This document shows, piece by piece, positions 1 to 10,689 of a stretch of DNA of 64,000 bases. Every line of letters begins with the position of its first letter. Position 1 is the first letter of the stretch. The translations under genes were made by a program, and so were the position numbers. The DNA lies in the NCBI GenBank assembly GCA_023053575.1, contig JAKZAP010000017.1, forward strand, positions 6,703,501 to 6,767,500, written 5' to 3'. The notes beneath the pieces were generated by a model, which did no database searches, was not told the origin of the DNA, and saw only the letters and a list, made by a program, of their open reading frames with translations. Origin of the DNA: Branchinecta lynchi. Its lineage: Eukaryota; Arthropoda; Branchiopoda; Anostraca; Branchinectidae.

Positions 1-1304
1 GGTTTCTCGTAAAAATACTGCTTACCAGTAGTAGTTTTTCTTAAAATCAACCGATTTTTCGTCAACACAGTCGTTTTTTCTCAATAATAGTCGTTTTTAT
101 CTTTAAACAGTCGGTAAAAATGACAAGTCAGTCGGTAAATACCTTGCCCCCCCCCCCCCCTCCACACACACACACACATTTTGACTAGTAACGCCTATCG
201 CTGGGGGGGGAAGAATATCTTCGGTGAATAGAGCTAGAGAGATTTTTTTTAGCGGAGGATAGGGCAAGTTTACACACTTAATAATATTAAATAATAATTT
301 ATTTCTAATCCACTAATCGTACAAGACGAAAACAGTGGAGTATAAAAAAATAAGAAGACGTATTTAAGGCAAAACATAGCACATACAAAGAAAAAAGTAC
401 TCAAGAGTCATACAGACGAATAAGCCCGTGAGGGGGCGATAGACGTACGCCGTTTCGAACAGTTTTCTATGGAGAACAGACAGAATTTCTCCGTAATATC
501 CGGCAGCGAATATTTACTAATGATCTTAGAATTTCTTTCACAAGGAGGGAGAAAAAGAAGAAATTTACAAAAACGAAAGTAAGAAGATCGCATAGCTTTA
601 ATATCTATTTTCTTTAGAACAAGATAAATTCCATAGATAGAAAAGGAATAGAATTGTCAACGAAGGAAAAGTAGGCCACATAGCATGCCAAGATCTTTTC
701 GATTGTATTTGCCCCTGTTAGCAACAATTTTCGATTAACCCATTTGAAGTTTTTACAATCGGAAACCGTCCGGGATCGGAATGAATGGACGTTTTTGATG
801 ATGGTGATACGCAACCATCCAAATAGAATCAACACTAGGAATGGAAAACTTTCTACAATTTAGGGACTCTCCGGCTTGAACCATTAAAGAAAAGACGCGT
901 AAATTTAACAACTGATTTTGGTAAGAAAATGTTGCAATCAAACAGATTCCGCCACCTCTTTCCTGAACAACTCCCTGAACGGACTTGCGCAACGAGACAT
1001 TCAAATTTTCTTAAGCCGTTTCCAGCATCAAGTACCGCACGTGGGCTCCACTCATTCTCCCCCCTTGTTACTAATTATTTTAATAACCAAGAAAATTTCA
1101 CGTTTGTTGTTATTTGTGCCTGTTCGGTTCTTGATTTGTTTCTGTATTTTGTCTTAAGTTTTGTTGTTGATGGTATATCGTTTAGATGTGTTAGTTATTA
1201 ATGTGTGTTTATTTATTTTCTTTTTCTTGCCTATTATTTAGCTTTTGCTATTGTGGCAATTTTTCCATTAAACCTTAAAACCTTTAATGTTGTTGGAATC
1301 TTAG
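1..1304. other. Gene-poor stretch upstream of the first 5-phosphatase exon
   Basis: Apart from the LINE relic at 408-593 I see no coding sequence here. There is a run of about 16 C followed by a CA microsatellite at 149-178, and AT-rich low-complexity DNA with scattered TCGGTAAA-like words near 60-140 that recur near 24870-24960. Because the exon at 1305 begins inside a catalytic domain, this stretch is most likely intron sequence of that gene; the exons for the rest of the phosphatase domain would lie before the window. Confidence 0.5.
408..593 (-). pseudogene. LINE ORF2 C-terminal relic
   Basis: The minus strand encodes a 61-residue stretch reading RSSYFRFCKFLLFLPP then RNSKIISKY. This has the form of the region after the reverse transcriptase in Jockey/CR1-like non-LTR retrotransposons. 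The plus-strand relic at 33513-33701 has the parallel form RSTFYRYCKYLLGLLP, so two members of the same family are present in opposite orientations. No reverse transcriptase core was found next to this copy, so it is a short, dead, probably 5'-truncated fragment. Confidence 0.5.
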
Positions 1305-1458
1305 GCGCCGGCCAGCATGGACCGACCGCATTCTGTCGCGGGCGGCACCCTGGGACCTGGATGGCGAGAAACTTCACTTAGAGCAGCTAACGTACAGGGC
1401 GTTGAAAAATTATACCCTCTCAGATCACAAGCCCGTCACTGCCACCTTCTCTGTAAAT
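1305..1458 (+). CDS. INPP5K: Inositol polyphosphate 5-phosphatase, exon with end of catalytic domain
   Basis: This internal exon (acceptor TTAG before 1305, donor GTAAG after 1458) encodes the C-terminal part of an inositol polyphosphate 5-phosphatase domain. It carries two signatures of the family: RRPAWTDRIL (consensus RxPAWTDRIL) and YTLSDHKPV, whose SDH histidine belongs to the active site. Such enzymes remove the 5-phosphate from PI(4,5)P2 and PI(3,4,5)P3 at membranes. The exon starts with one base of a split codon and ends in phase 0, which matches the SKICH exon at 7142. Catalytic domain followed by C-terminal SKICH is the INPP5K/INPP5J (SKIP/PIPP) architecture; I cannot separate the two paralogues from this fragment. 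The GDxNYR-containing half of the domain is not visible in the window. Confidence 0.88.
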
Positions 1459-2099
1459 GTAAGTTGCCAATTTTTAAAGTTTAACCAGAATGCCAGCTTA
1501 TTTCTATATCTTGGATTTTGATACACTTAATTATTTCTAAGGAATTGCACGGCTAAGGAATGTTTTTATTTCTCACCGTGGTGACGTTCGCAGTAACGAT
1601 TACATCAATTATTTACAGCCTAAGGGTCATAACAATAAAATATGAATCTTCATGATAACATCAGACTGTATCATTCAAACTAAGCAGCACTCGTCCGATC
1701 AACTTTTAATTTAACGCTATCTACCACAAAGCTACATATGGACTGGTTACTCCTGGAGAAGTGCCCTTTAAGACGTCAGAAAACAGTATCTCAGCTCCCC
1801 GCCCCCCCCCCCCCCCGTAAGATTCCCTTAAAGGACCTCTCTTACCTATAATACTAACGCACCCTACTTCCGTAATCAGTCCATCCATTTCTAAACCCGA
1901 ATTCGTACGGTACATTCTAACCCCGGTAACAACAAGACCAAAGGTGTCGATGTGATCCCAAAAATCTAAGATTTGATCCAGACAATTGGGTCTTATCTTC
2001 GCCAGATCCAGTCTTCGCTAGGTTAATCATCAGAGAAAACCGAGTTCAGATATTCTATTTATCTATCTATCTATCTATCTACACCCCTATAAGCCATAT

Positions 2100-3010
2100 C
2101 TGTTTTTACGATACTGACCGAAACTTCCTGCTTTACTTCTGCCAAATTTGCGGTTTCGCCCGAATTCCGAGCGAACTACTAGTCCAGCAAAAGAAGAAAA
2201 TTCAGACACGAATCCAGCGTATCTCCTTATCCCTATAAAGAACATCTAATCAACTTTAAATAAAACTCTGACTTAAAAAAAATGCAGGTACAACCGGATT
2301 CCTAGGTAAAAATGATTGTCATATACAGACTCAAGCGTCTCTTCTTACCCCTAAGTCTATCATCTAATCAACTTCAGATAAAACTTTTGCTTTTAACATA
2401 TTTTTCGGTTTTGGCCGGGTTCCAGGCGAACTAGTTGTCGGGCGAGAAAATGGTTTTCACCATCGTGTTCAGCATGTCGTCTTACCTCTAAATCAAACAT
2501 TTAATCAACTTCAAATAATACTTTTACTTTTAACAAACTTTCCGATTTTTGCCGGATTCCGGTCGAACTACTTGTCCGGCGAGAAAATTATTTTCACCAT
2601 CATGCTCAGCATGTCTTCTTACCCCTAAATCAGACATTTAATCAACTTCAAATGAAACATTTACTTTTAACAAACTTTCCGGTTTTTGCCGGATTCCGGA
2701 CGAACCACTTGTCCGACAAGAAAATAGTTTTCATTATCGTGCTCAGCATGTCTTCTTACCTCATAATCGACTATCTCAATAGCTTTCAAAAACATCTTTT
2801 TTTGTTGTCCCTTAATTTGAAACCCCTCTCCCACCCTCAAATATACGGCTACAGAGCCCATCTTCAAACTTGACCTGTACTTTGGCCCAAAGGATCCTCC
2901 CACCAAGTTTCATCAAAATATCTCAATCCTTTCGAGAGTTATCGTGCGGACAGACGGACAACTTTTGCGATGTCATAGGTATCCCTCCACTTACGTTTTG
3001 GGATCTCAAA
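2100..3010 (-). repeat. Array of ~135-bp monomers plus end module
   Basis: About five diverged monomers of roughly 130-140 bp run through 2100-2770. Each contains words like CCGGATTCCGG, TTGTCCGGCGAG and CAGCATGTCTTCTTACC (clear at about 2405, 2541 and 2682). A distinct end module near 2850-3010 reads, on the minus strand, through GATACCTATGACATCGCAAAAG and a GTCCGTCTGTCCGCAC-like stretch. The same array and end module recur on the plus strand at 10690-11400, 25140-26480 and 27250-27690, so this is a dispersed composite element rather than a centromeric satellite. Confidence 0.75.
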
Positions 3011-4329
3011 AACTAGTTGATTTTTTTCACTTGCTCTGTTTTGCTACCTTCGATGCGTATCGCGCTGTCGACGGTCTTCTGGGAGAAGTTTTTCCATCAG
3101 AACAAGAGCTACGAGCTCATATGGCACTTGTTACGAGTAGGCAGTACAAGAAAGTAGATGAGAACGTGATAAAATACACCCGCCATCCAAACATGCGGTT
3201 TGGAAATAGAAGTAGGATAGTTTGTTTCACTCACTTCTAAGCAGTTCCGGCATCGTCTCGATTATCAAATGCACATGACTGTTCAAACTTCCAAGTTTCA
3301 ACCTAATAAATCCACTAGTTTGATCCCTAGACGTGCTACAATATTTCCGGTACTCCCTCCATCTCCCCTTACCGTGGCCTAATCTGGTTCGGACTAAAAA
3401 ATGGATCATCTAAAGTATCTTCTTTTATACCACCGCTAAAGTTTCGGTCGAGTTTGAGCATTTTTGGAAAATTCTGGTACCCCCTCCCCCCACCAACGTT
3501 GTCGGATCCGGATCCTTGCCCAAAATATGTCATCTAGGGTATATGCTCTCTCTAAGTTCTATGTTTCATTTAAACTTATGCACTCGTTTGACTCCTATGC
3601 GAGCCTCAAAGTTTCCGGCAATCTCCCTCCAATTCCCGCCACTGTGGCCGAACAGGACTTGAAAACATAAACGTCATATGTCCTAATTCCCTCCTCCTGT
3701 CCATCAAGTTTCACTGAAATTGGAGCATAGCCTATCTGTAAGTTTCCAGTACCCCCCCCCCCCCCCTACCTTGGCCGCATCCGGCCCGGACGCCAAAGAA
3801 CAAATCTAGGCCGCATAAACTCGGCACTGTCGAACTTGCATCTCATTCGGGCCATTCGTTTGGTTTTTGTGCATGTCAAAAGTCCCCCCCCCCCCAATTC
3901 CCCCAACCGTGGTCGCATTTGTTCGAACGCATCTTTTACATGTCGAGGCCATCGATTCTTATCACCCATTTGTTTGACCCTAGTTGGTCGTATCCTAGTT
4001 TAAATAAATAAGTCAATTATGTCGGGTCGCTAATATGCCTGCAAAGTTTCATTGTCTTAGTACTTCTGGAACTATTCTAACCCCCGACTACCGGTATTCC
4101 AGGAAACCCCCTCTACCCCCCCCCCCCACAGAGCCCCGAAACCATCTGGCTCCGTCAAATTCGGATCTAGGCCAAATGCTTGTTCTCTCCATTAAATTCC
4201 GTCCCAATCCCTCTGCTTTAAGCGTTTCTTGAGTTTTCGGGTCCCCCCCCCCATCCCCACAGGTATAACCCGACCCGACCCGGACTTAACAATGATCATC
4301 CGAGGCGATAGCTCTTTCCACCATACAAG

Positions 4330-5655
4330 TTTCATTCAAATCCGATCACCCGTTCAAAAGTTATACACGCCACTAGATTCCGGACTCCCCATCCATCCAC
4401 TCCCCCCACTATGGTCGGATCGGGGAAACGGCTGTTCTCAAGTGAACCTGTTCGGGTCCCTGACATACCTGCCAAGTTTCATCGCCCTAGCACATCAGGA
4501 AGTATGCCGAACTCGCGGGATCGCTAGAAATCCGGACCCCCCCCCCCCCAACTCCCCCAGAGTGCCCGGATCTGGTCCGCTTATATCAATGACGTATCTA
4601 GGACTTGTGCTTGTTCTTCCACCAAGTTTCATCCCGATCCCTCCACTCTAAGCGTTTCTCAAGATTTCCGGTTCCCTCCTCCAACTCCCCCCAGTGTCAT
4701 CGGATCCGGTCCGGATTTATAGTGGGACGTCTGAAACACGAGGTCATCCTAAATATAAAATTTCATCAAGATCCGATCACCCGTTCAAAAGTTATACACG
4801 CCACTAGATTCCGGACTCCCCATCCATCCACTCCCCCCACTATGGTCGGATCGGGGAAACGGCTGTTCTCAAGTGAACCTGTTCGGGTCCCTGACATACC
4901 TGCCAAGTTGCATCGCCCTAGCACATCAGGAAGTATGCCGAACTCGCGGGATCGCTAGAAATCCGGCCCCCCCCCCCCCAAGTCCCCCAGAGTGCCCGGA
5001 TCTGGTCCGCTTATATCAATGACGTATCTAGGACTTGTGCTTGTTCTTCCACCAAGTTTCATCCCGATCCCTCCACTCTAAGCGTTTCTCAAGATTTCCG
5101 GTTCCCTCCTCCAACTCCCCCCAGTGTCATCGGATCCGGTCCGGATTTATAGTGGGACGTCTGAAACACGAGGTCATCCTAAATATAAAATTTCATCAAG
5201 ATCCGATCACCCGTTCAAAAGTTATACACGCCACTAGATTCCGGACTCCCCATCCATCCACTCCCCCCAGTATGGTCGGATTGGAGAAACGGCTGTTCTC
5301 AAGTGAACCTGTTCGGGTCCCTGACATACCTGCCAAGTTTCATCGCCCTAGCACATAAGGAAGTATGCCGAACTCGCGGGATCGCTAGAAATCCGGACCC
5401 CCCCCCCCCAACTCCCCCAGAGTGTCCGGATCTGGTCCGCTTATATCAATGACGTATCTAGGACTTGTGCTTGTTCTTCCCACCAAGTTTCATCCCGATC
5501 CCTCCACTCTAAGCGTTTCTCAAGATTTCCGGTTCCCTCCTCCAACTCCCCCCAGTGTCATCGGATCCGGTCCGGATTTATATGGGACGTCTGAGACACG
5601 AGGTCATCCTAAATATAAAATTTCATCAAGATCCGATGACTCGTTCGCAAGATAA
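4330..5655 (+). repeat. 430-bp unit in three tandem copies
   Basis: A unit of about 430 bp is present three times head to tail; the landmark GTTATACACGCCACTAG recurs at 4360, 4791 and 5221. Copies differ at only a few positions, mostly in the length of poly-C runs, so amplification is recent. The unit contains the words CACCAAGTTTCATCCCGATC, TCATCGGATCCGGTCCGG and long C runs. Diverged single copies of the same family occur at 3400-4330, 5870-6390, 59100-59780 and 60040-60190. Confidence 0.9.
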
Positions 5656-5677
5656 AAATACCACACATTTTGAAAAA

Positions 5678-5850
5678 AAAAAATATTCTTTGAGCCCAAG
5701 CTGACTTTGAAACATTTATTCAAACAATGTTTATAACGGATACGTCAGCTCTGATTTTTCATCAGCAATATTTCGGCCCTTCTTGGCAAGGGTCCTCGTC
5801 AGGCTGTCAATCTTCTTGTTCAACTTCGGGGAAGGAAACAAACCTGTAAT
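5678..5850 (+). repeat. Copy of CGTCAGCT / CCTTCTTGGCAAGG foldback family
   Basis: This copy contains AGCCCAAGCTGACTTTGAAA, ACGGATACGTCAGCT, ATTTCGGCCCTTCTTGGCAA and TCCTCGTCAGGCTGTCAATC. Homologous copies are at 34330-34520 and 59794-60035, with short pieces near 52836 and 54280. The other two long copies have strong inverted-repeat structure. It interrupts the C-rich repeat landscape and was probably inserted into it. Confidence 0.65.
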
Positions 5851-5869
5851 TTTGGCTTCCCCCTCCCTC

Positions 5870-6390
5870 CACTCCCCCTCCCGGACTTCTCCCCCCCCCC
5901 AACTCCCCCAAAGTGAGCGGATCCGTTCCGGTTATATCCATCACGTATCTAGGACTTCTGCTTGTTCTTTCCACCAAGTTTCATCCGGATTCCTTCACTC
6001 TAAGTGTTTTCCAAGATTTCCGGTTTCCCCCTCCAACTCCCCCCAGTGTCACCGGATCCGGTCTGGATTTAAAATGGAGGGTCTGAGACACGAAGTCCTT
6101 CCATATATCAAGTTTCATTAAGATCCGATCACTCGTTCGTAAGCTAAAAATATTTCATTTTTCCTATTTTTTCCGGATTCCCCCTCCCTCCACTCCCCTC
6201 CAGATGGTCGGATCGAGGAAGCGACAATTTCTAATTTAATCTGGTCCAGTTCCTGATATGCCTGCCAAGTTTCATCGTCCTAGCTTATCTGGAAGTGCCT
6301 GAACTAGCAAAACCGGGACCGACAGACCGACTGACGGACAGAAATTACAATCGCTATATGGCACTTGACTAAGCTCAAGTGCCATAAAAA
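5870..6390 (+). repeat. Diverged C-rich repeat ending in a hairpin
   Basis: This is a diverged member of the family that is tandemly amplified at 4330-5655. It ends with a stretch rich in GACAGACCGACTGACGGACAG followed by a hairpin with an 11-bp perfect stem (6358-6368 pairing with 6375-6385, ATGGCACTTGA against TCAAGTGCCAT). The homologous copy near 60170 also ends in ACAGACCGACCGACA-like DNA but lacks the hairpin. Confidence 0.6.
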
Positions 6391-7141
6391 CGGTTATGTA
6401 AATTTCTGTATCGATAAAGGCTTAAAACAGCCAAAGCCGTGGATAATTTGTTGAAAGCAGAGCCTAGTTTTAAAGTATTCGATTATTTTAAAATACTGGA
6501 AGTTGAAGAGTTAATAGTGCGAGGGGTCTTTCAAGTTTGTGAGCTCGTGTTTAGTCAGTTTTCCCCTTCCCCACATGGGAACAGGGGTTGTTCAAACTGG
6601 GGGCTACTCTCTTTCTTCCGTTTTTCGAACTTGATTTTCCGTTTACCGGCAGCGGCAGGCGATTCGCTTGCAACTAGGTCCAGACTGTGAGGTAAGTTTT
6701 GAGTGGATTCAACTTCAGGTGTAATTCCGACCGGAAACTCTCTTTAACCAATTTTTAATTGACTGTATAGTCTCTCTCAGAACCTCTAACTATACCTTCA
6801 TATTTCTGCATTTCTTAGTCTTTTAATGTTCTTACCACTTCTTTCAACAGAGATAATGATTCGAATACGGGACATAAGCCATTGCTCCAAGCACTTGACA
6901 GTCACACCAAACAGAGTAGTGAATATGCACTGCTGGACTAGAAACTGTCGACGCAGAGAAAGGGGTTGAGATACTTGTCCAAACTTGATGGGAGAATCCT
7001 TTGGGACAGTACAGGCCAGGTTAGTTGATATTCCACATCGCATTAAAAAAAATGCTAATGAGGATGTCAATTTAGAGGAAGGAGGCTTCGTCCCATCCAA
7101 ATTCCACCGAAGTATTTGGTACTAATCTCTTTTTTTTTTAG

Positions 7142-7279
7142 GTTCCCTCCTATCGTGAAGGACCTGCTGCCGAATTCAAGATTCTTGACGACTGGACTCT
7201 CGATCGCCCTGGCGAAGCTATTGTCACACTTTCAAAAGCCTATACCAAGTCTACGTGGGACTGGGTCGGTCTTTTTAGG
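7142..7279 (+). CDS. INPP5K: 5-phosphatase, first SKICH-domain exon
   Basis: This 46-codon exon follows a poly-T tract and AG acceptor and ends before GTAAG. It encodes the first half of a SKICH domain: a beta-strand-rich stretch ending in STWDWVGLFR, the family's characteristic DW(I/V)G(I/L)(F/Y) motif. SKICH domains occur at the C-terminus of INPP5K and INPP5J and at the N-terminus of the CALCOCO/TAX1BP1 proteins; they direct membrane or partner binding. Both ends are phase 0, so it joins the exons at 1305-1458 and 9278 without a frame problem. Linkage to the phosphatase exon 5.7 kb upstream is inferred from order, strand, phase and known domain architecture. Confidence 0.87.
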
Positions 7280-9277
7280 GTAAGAATTGATGCCAGACTT
7301 CCTGCACTTTCATCATCAAGTTAAAAGAAATCACAACTTCTGCCCAAACACCTGCAGAATCATCTGCCCAAGGCATTAGTTAACAGCACGAGGAGTCAAC
7401 TGTAAAAGGACGCGGGATATCACGCTGATTTATACTTGGCCTTTAACTTATCTTTACACGAAAGACGCTGATTGATACACAAAATCATTTCTTAGTAAAA
7501 CGCGGAGAGGGCTTTATCTGTCTGATCGCGTTTCAAAAGTGCATGATCGAGCAATCGATTTTTGACACTACGTATGTTGCAAAATAATCAGCTCACCAGA
7601 TCCGTTTCTGTTTACCTGGCTAAATTGTCAATTTAAGCATATGGCTTTCAGTAGAAACTCTGGGACTCATGACGCCATTGGCTTCGAGGTTTTCCAATCT
7701 CTCGAAATAAAATAAAAAGAATGATAATTATTTAAAGTAGGAAATAAGTAATAATTTGAATTTAATGTAAGAGTATAGTGTAGGTGACGTATAAATAAGA
7801 AATTTGAGTTGTAATAATAAAGAAAGTTGCGTCACTGAGAGGAGTGGAGTTGGAATTTTAAAAAATTTAGTTTATAGTCTTTATTAAATTTGATTTAAAA
7901 AAAAAAAAAATCTCGAGCGTTAAGTTCTTCAAAACATTCTACAAAATATGTGCACGGTAATAGGAAAGACTGATGCGATTCCGGGTAGGAAATGACTTAA
8001 GTGAAAATGAGAATTTAGCGACTGAAAATACACAATGAGAGTGGAGACAAAGAATGAATGGAAACAGTTACTGGCACAGCTTCCTTAACTCCCATAAACT
8101 TTGCGGGTCCCAAGGTATAAATAAGATAAAGAAATGTAAGCAATCCGGCAGAGCAACTCTTTGCGTTGCTTCACATCCCTCCATACCATGGGGATGTCGC
8201 TCAAAGCCTGGAGAAGACAGCCATCTACCTGCGGTCGATACACTTGCCGTGTTGTTTTGATCAGCTATTGCATCACACTACAAAATAGTTCAGATATATC
8301 GATTTTCGGAAAGAACAGTACAATTCCTCCGTGAAATTAGCCATTTTCTTTTTTGTGCTTGTCGACTCTGTCCAGACCTACCGCTCTCTCGGAAGTTCGA
8401 CTTAATATATTTGAAAACTGTGCGAGCCATGGTTTAAAAGGGGAAAGTCTAGCAAAGGGAAAGGAGTCCGAAGACACGTTGGCCTACGAAGTCGTCCAAC
8501 TGAAAAAAAAATTTCAAGCTTCTCATGCCCTTATTTTTAAAGAGTTATTGGTGGACTTGGCGAAATTCGCGTTGCTTGATTGGCAACGTCTGCTCGTCCA
8601 AAGAAGTCCTGAAAAGTCGTAGGTGCAAAATTAAACAGTGACGAAGAGTGGGGATCAGAGATGGGTGAATCCGATCATTAAAGGATTCGAATCCAGGGCT
8701 AGGTACGAATCCGATTCCGAATCCAGCATTTCATGTGGAGGGTTCGAATCCGACTTTAACAGAAATCGTGTATATAGAATTAAAGTTTAAAAATAAGACG
8801 ACAAAAAAGCACTGATGCCTAAAGCAAATGAGACGGTATGTAAACATGTTTCTAGGCTTTCATGTGTGCTTGTCATAATATGGTTAGCACAATACCTTAA
8901 GCATGGTGTGTAAAAATTTGGAGAAGGTTAGAAATTGGAGCGGATTCGTAAGATTCAACGTTTAGAATCCGTTCTGAAAAGAAGAAGATTCGAATCCGGA
9001 CTCAAATCCGGCCAAAAGGACGAAATCCTGGATTCGAATCCGAATCCGGATTCGCCCATCTCGCCCATATCCGGTCAAAATATTGATGGTCGAAACGGCG
9101 AGGGTCAAAGTGAAAGCAAAAACAGCGATAGGCAAAAATGACGACGGTCAAAATAGCGAAAGCAAAGACAGTGCCAAGCATAATAATATTGTATTTAAAG
9201 CCTTAGGGCCATATATAGCCAAGGGTAATATTGCAGAATATGCACGAGGAGTCCTTTAACACGAAACTCTTTTCTAG
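7280..9277 (+). other. Intron between the two SKICH exons
   Basis: This 2.0-kb intron contains an A run near 7895-7908, unexplained AT-rich DNA, an 89-codon open frame at 8353-8622 with no recognisable motif, and a MITE-like element at 8656-9063. I see no splice-flanked coding segment that would add an exon, and both flanking exons join directly in phase 0. Confidence 0.6.
8656..9063. mobile_element. MITE-like element with CAGAGATGGG termini
   Basis: The left end reads CAGAGATGGGTGAATCC and the right end reads GGATTCGCCCATCTC, an inverted repeat of about 15 bp. The interior is rich in GAATCCGATTCC words. A second right end, GGATTCGCCCATCTCTG, is at about 19499-19515 and preserves the CTCTG terminus that is degraded here. 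CAG-start termini suggest a hAT-type non-autonomous element, but I found no matching 8-bp target duplication. Confidence 0.55.
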
Positions 9278-9457
9278 CAAAACTTCACATCTCTTGATGA
9301 ATACCACACCTACGTCTGGGTGCCCGTCCAACCTCTGTCAGACAATAGCTACCTGATTAATATACCCACGGATAGCCTGAGAATACCAGGAACCTTCCAA
9401 CTAGTCTACATGAGCCACGCAGGTTCATGTGTGAAGGGTATCAGCGAACCGTTTGAG
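9278..9457 (+). CDS. INPP5K: 5-phosphatase, second SKICH-domain exon (3' end of gene?)
   Basis: This 60-codon exon follows a CTCTTTTCTAG acceptor. It completes the SKICH domain: DEYHTYVWVPV, then NSYLINIP, PGTFQLVYMS and GISEPFE match the domain's later strands and its characteristic (S/T)xPFE ending. The likely donor is GAG|GTAAAA after 9457, in phase 0. If that donor is not used, the frame reads on 18 codons (KRGSLSYALVDLHRFGR) to a TGA at 9512-9514, which could be the true C-terminus. INPP5J proteins usually carry a long serine/arginine-rich tail after SKICH and INPP5K a short one; no such tail exon is evident downstream. Confidence 0.87.
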
Positions 9458-9629
9458 GTAAAAAGAGGGTCTTTGTCATATGCCCTGGTTGACCTCCATA
9501 GATTCGGGAGGTGATTGGCTACCTTTGTACAGTTGCGGATTGGACCGGATAGCCTACCTCTCAGTTTGCCGATATTTTCGGGAAGTAGACTACTGTCAGC
9601 GTATAAGCATGCGCACTAAATGGGCACGC

Positions 9630-9870
9630 GTACAAGCTTACAAAATCAAGATTCCACAAGGACGTTTTTAAGTGGGGTTTTTGGCAACAGGATTGTTGAT
9701 CCTTGGAACAGACTAACCGAAGATGCGGTTAATGATGAATCGATATAGTTTCAAGTGCATTGTGGATGGAATTTTTAACTCCAATCAGTTTGACTACTCA
9801 AAATTTCTTAGAGTTATTTAGAGGCGAAAGCCTTTTCTATTGCTTTGTATTAAAGTACATCTGCAGAACT
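9630..9870 (+). pseudogene. LINE ORF2 C-terminal fragment (FKWGF..WN family)
   Basis: The nucleotide sequence matches closely the fragment at 41870-42080, which translates to the classic non-LTR retrotransposon ending FKWGFGNRIVDPWNSFTED then INSFK. Here a one-base insertion (near 9678) and other changes break the frame. The fragment ends in GGCGAAAGCCTTTTCTATTG-like sequence. It lies just downstream of the 5-phosphatase gene and is not part of it. Confidence 0.65.
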
Positions 9871-10640
9871 GTCGGGTTAAAGGGTATGGGCAGACTGATG
9901 GGTGGGTGATGAGTGACGGTAATCTATAATTTTACACAAATAGACTTCCGTCTTCCCTTTATCTGAGCGGTACGTCAGGACTTCTCCGAACGTGTAACTA
10001 TAGTGGGACCCGTATAACTTAAACGACCAGTCGCACTTCATAAAGCTAATCAGTTCTTATCTCGTGATGCTAGTCCATTCTCATAGCCGGGATTCTGAAT
10101 TCGGACGGTATCTTTACTCGCCCGAAAAGTTTGGAGAGATTTGCTCTTTGAGACATCTAAAGATTTCGATGACTGTTCCCGACTAGTTTTTGGTCGGGAA
10201 TGCCTGGTACCCTTCCTCCATGTTTGTGACCGAAGGCAAGTGCTTAAGCTTGATTAAAAGAACAGGCAAAAGAACAGCCGTGCCCAATCTTAGTTTAACA
10301 TAGCCAATTTTATCCTTTGAAACGCGCTTGTCCTTCAAACGCGCTCAACGTCCATACGTTCCATACATCCAGTTCGCTACTGTACATTGTTGTGTTATGT
10401 GAATGTTTTTATCGTCTTTTTGTGTCGTTTTCCATGCATGGTTTAAGAAATCTTGTTTTACTTGTTCGTATCGATCTCGAAGGTTAAATTATTTTACTTG
10501 CGGTTTATAGAAATAAAAGAAAATCCCGCTACAAACCATGCGAGTCTTTTACCCCCCCCCCCCCATAATATTTGAGTTGTATTTTCTAACGCCTCACCCA
10601 ATTCCGTGGGAGAGTGATGGAGGAAGAAGATCAGAATTTT
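9871..10640. other. Intergenic, nothing recognised
   Basis: No coding exon, known repeat or RNA gene is recognised here apart from a C run at 10551-10564. Confidence 0.4.
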
Positions 10641-10689
10641 CGTTGTCACCAGAAACTGGGGTATGTTTTGACCTTTTTGGGGATACCTG

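Larger units (their letters stand above)
1459..7141 (+). other. Intron of the 5-phosphatase gene
   Basis: This 5.7-kb interval between two phase-0 splice sites holds repeats and no recognisable gene. Contents: a C run at 1802-1816; a TATC microsatellite around 2057-2080; a ~135-bp monomer array (2100-2770) with its end module (2850-3010); diverged C-rich repeats (3400-4330); a 430-bp tandem triplication (4330-5655); a foldback-family copy (5678-5850); more diverged C-rich repeats ending in a hairpin (5870-6390); and unexplained AT-rich DNA from 6390 to 7141. Several open frames of 60-140 codons in the C-rich repeats are by-products of the repeat sequence. Confidence 0.7.

Noticed and set aside
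3227..6121. Several proline-rich open frames of 60-140 codons on the plus strand
   Set aside because: They lie in C-rich repeat units and repeat with the 430-bp period; there are no splice signals or domain matches, so they are repeat translation.
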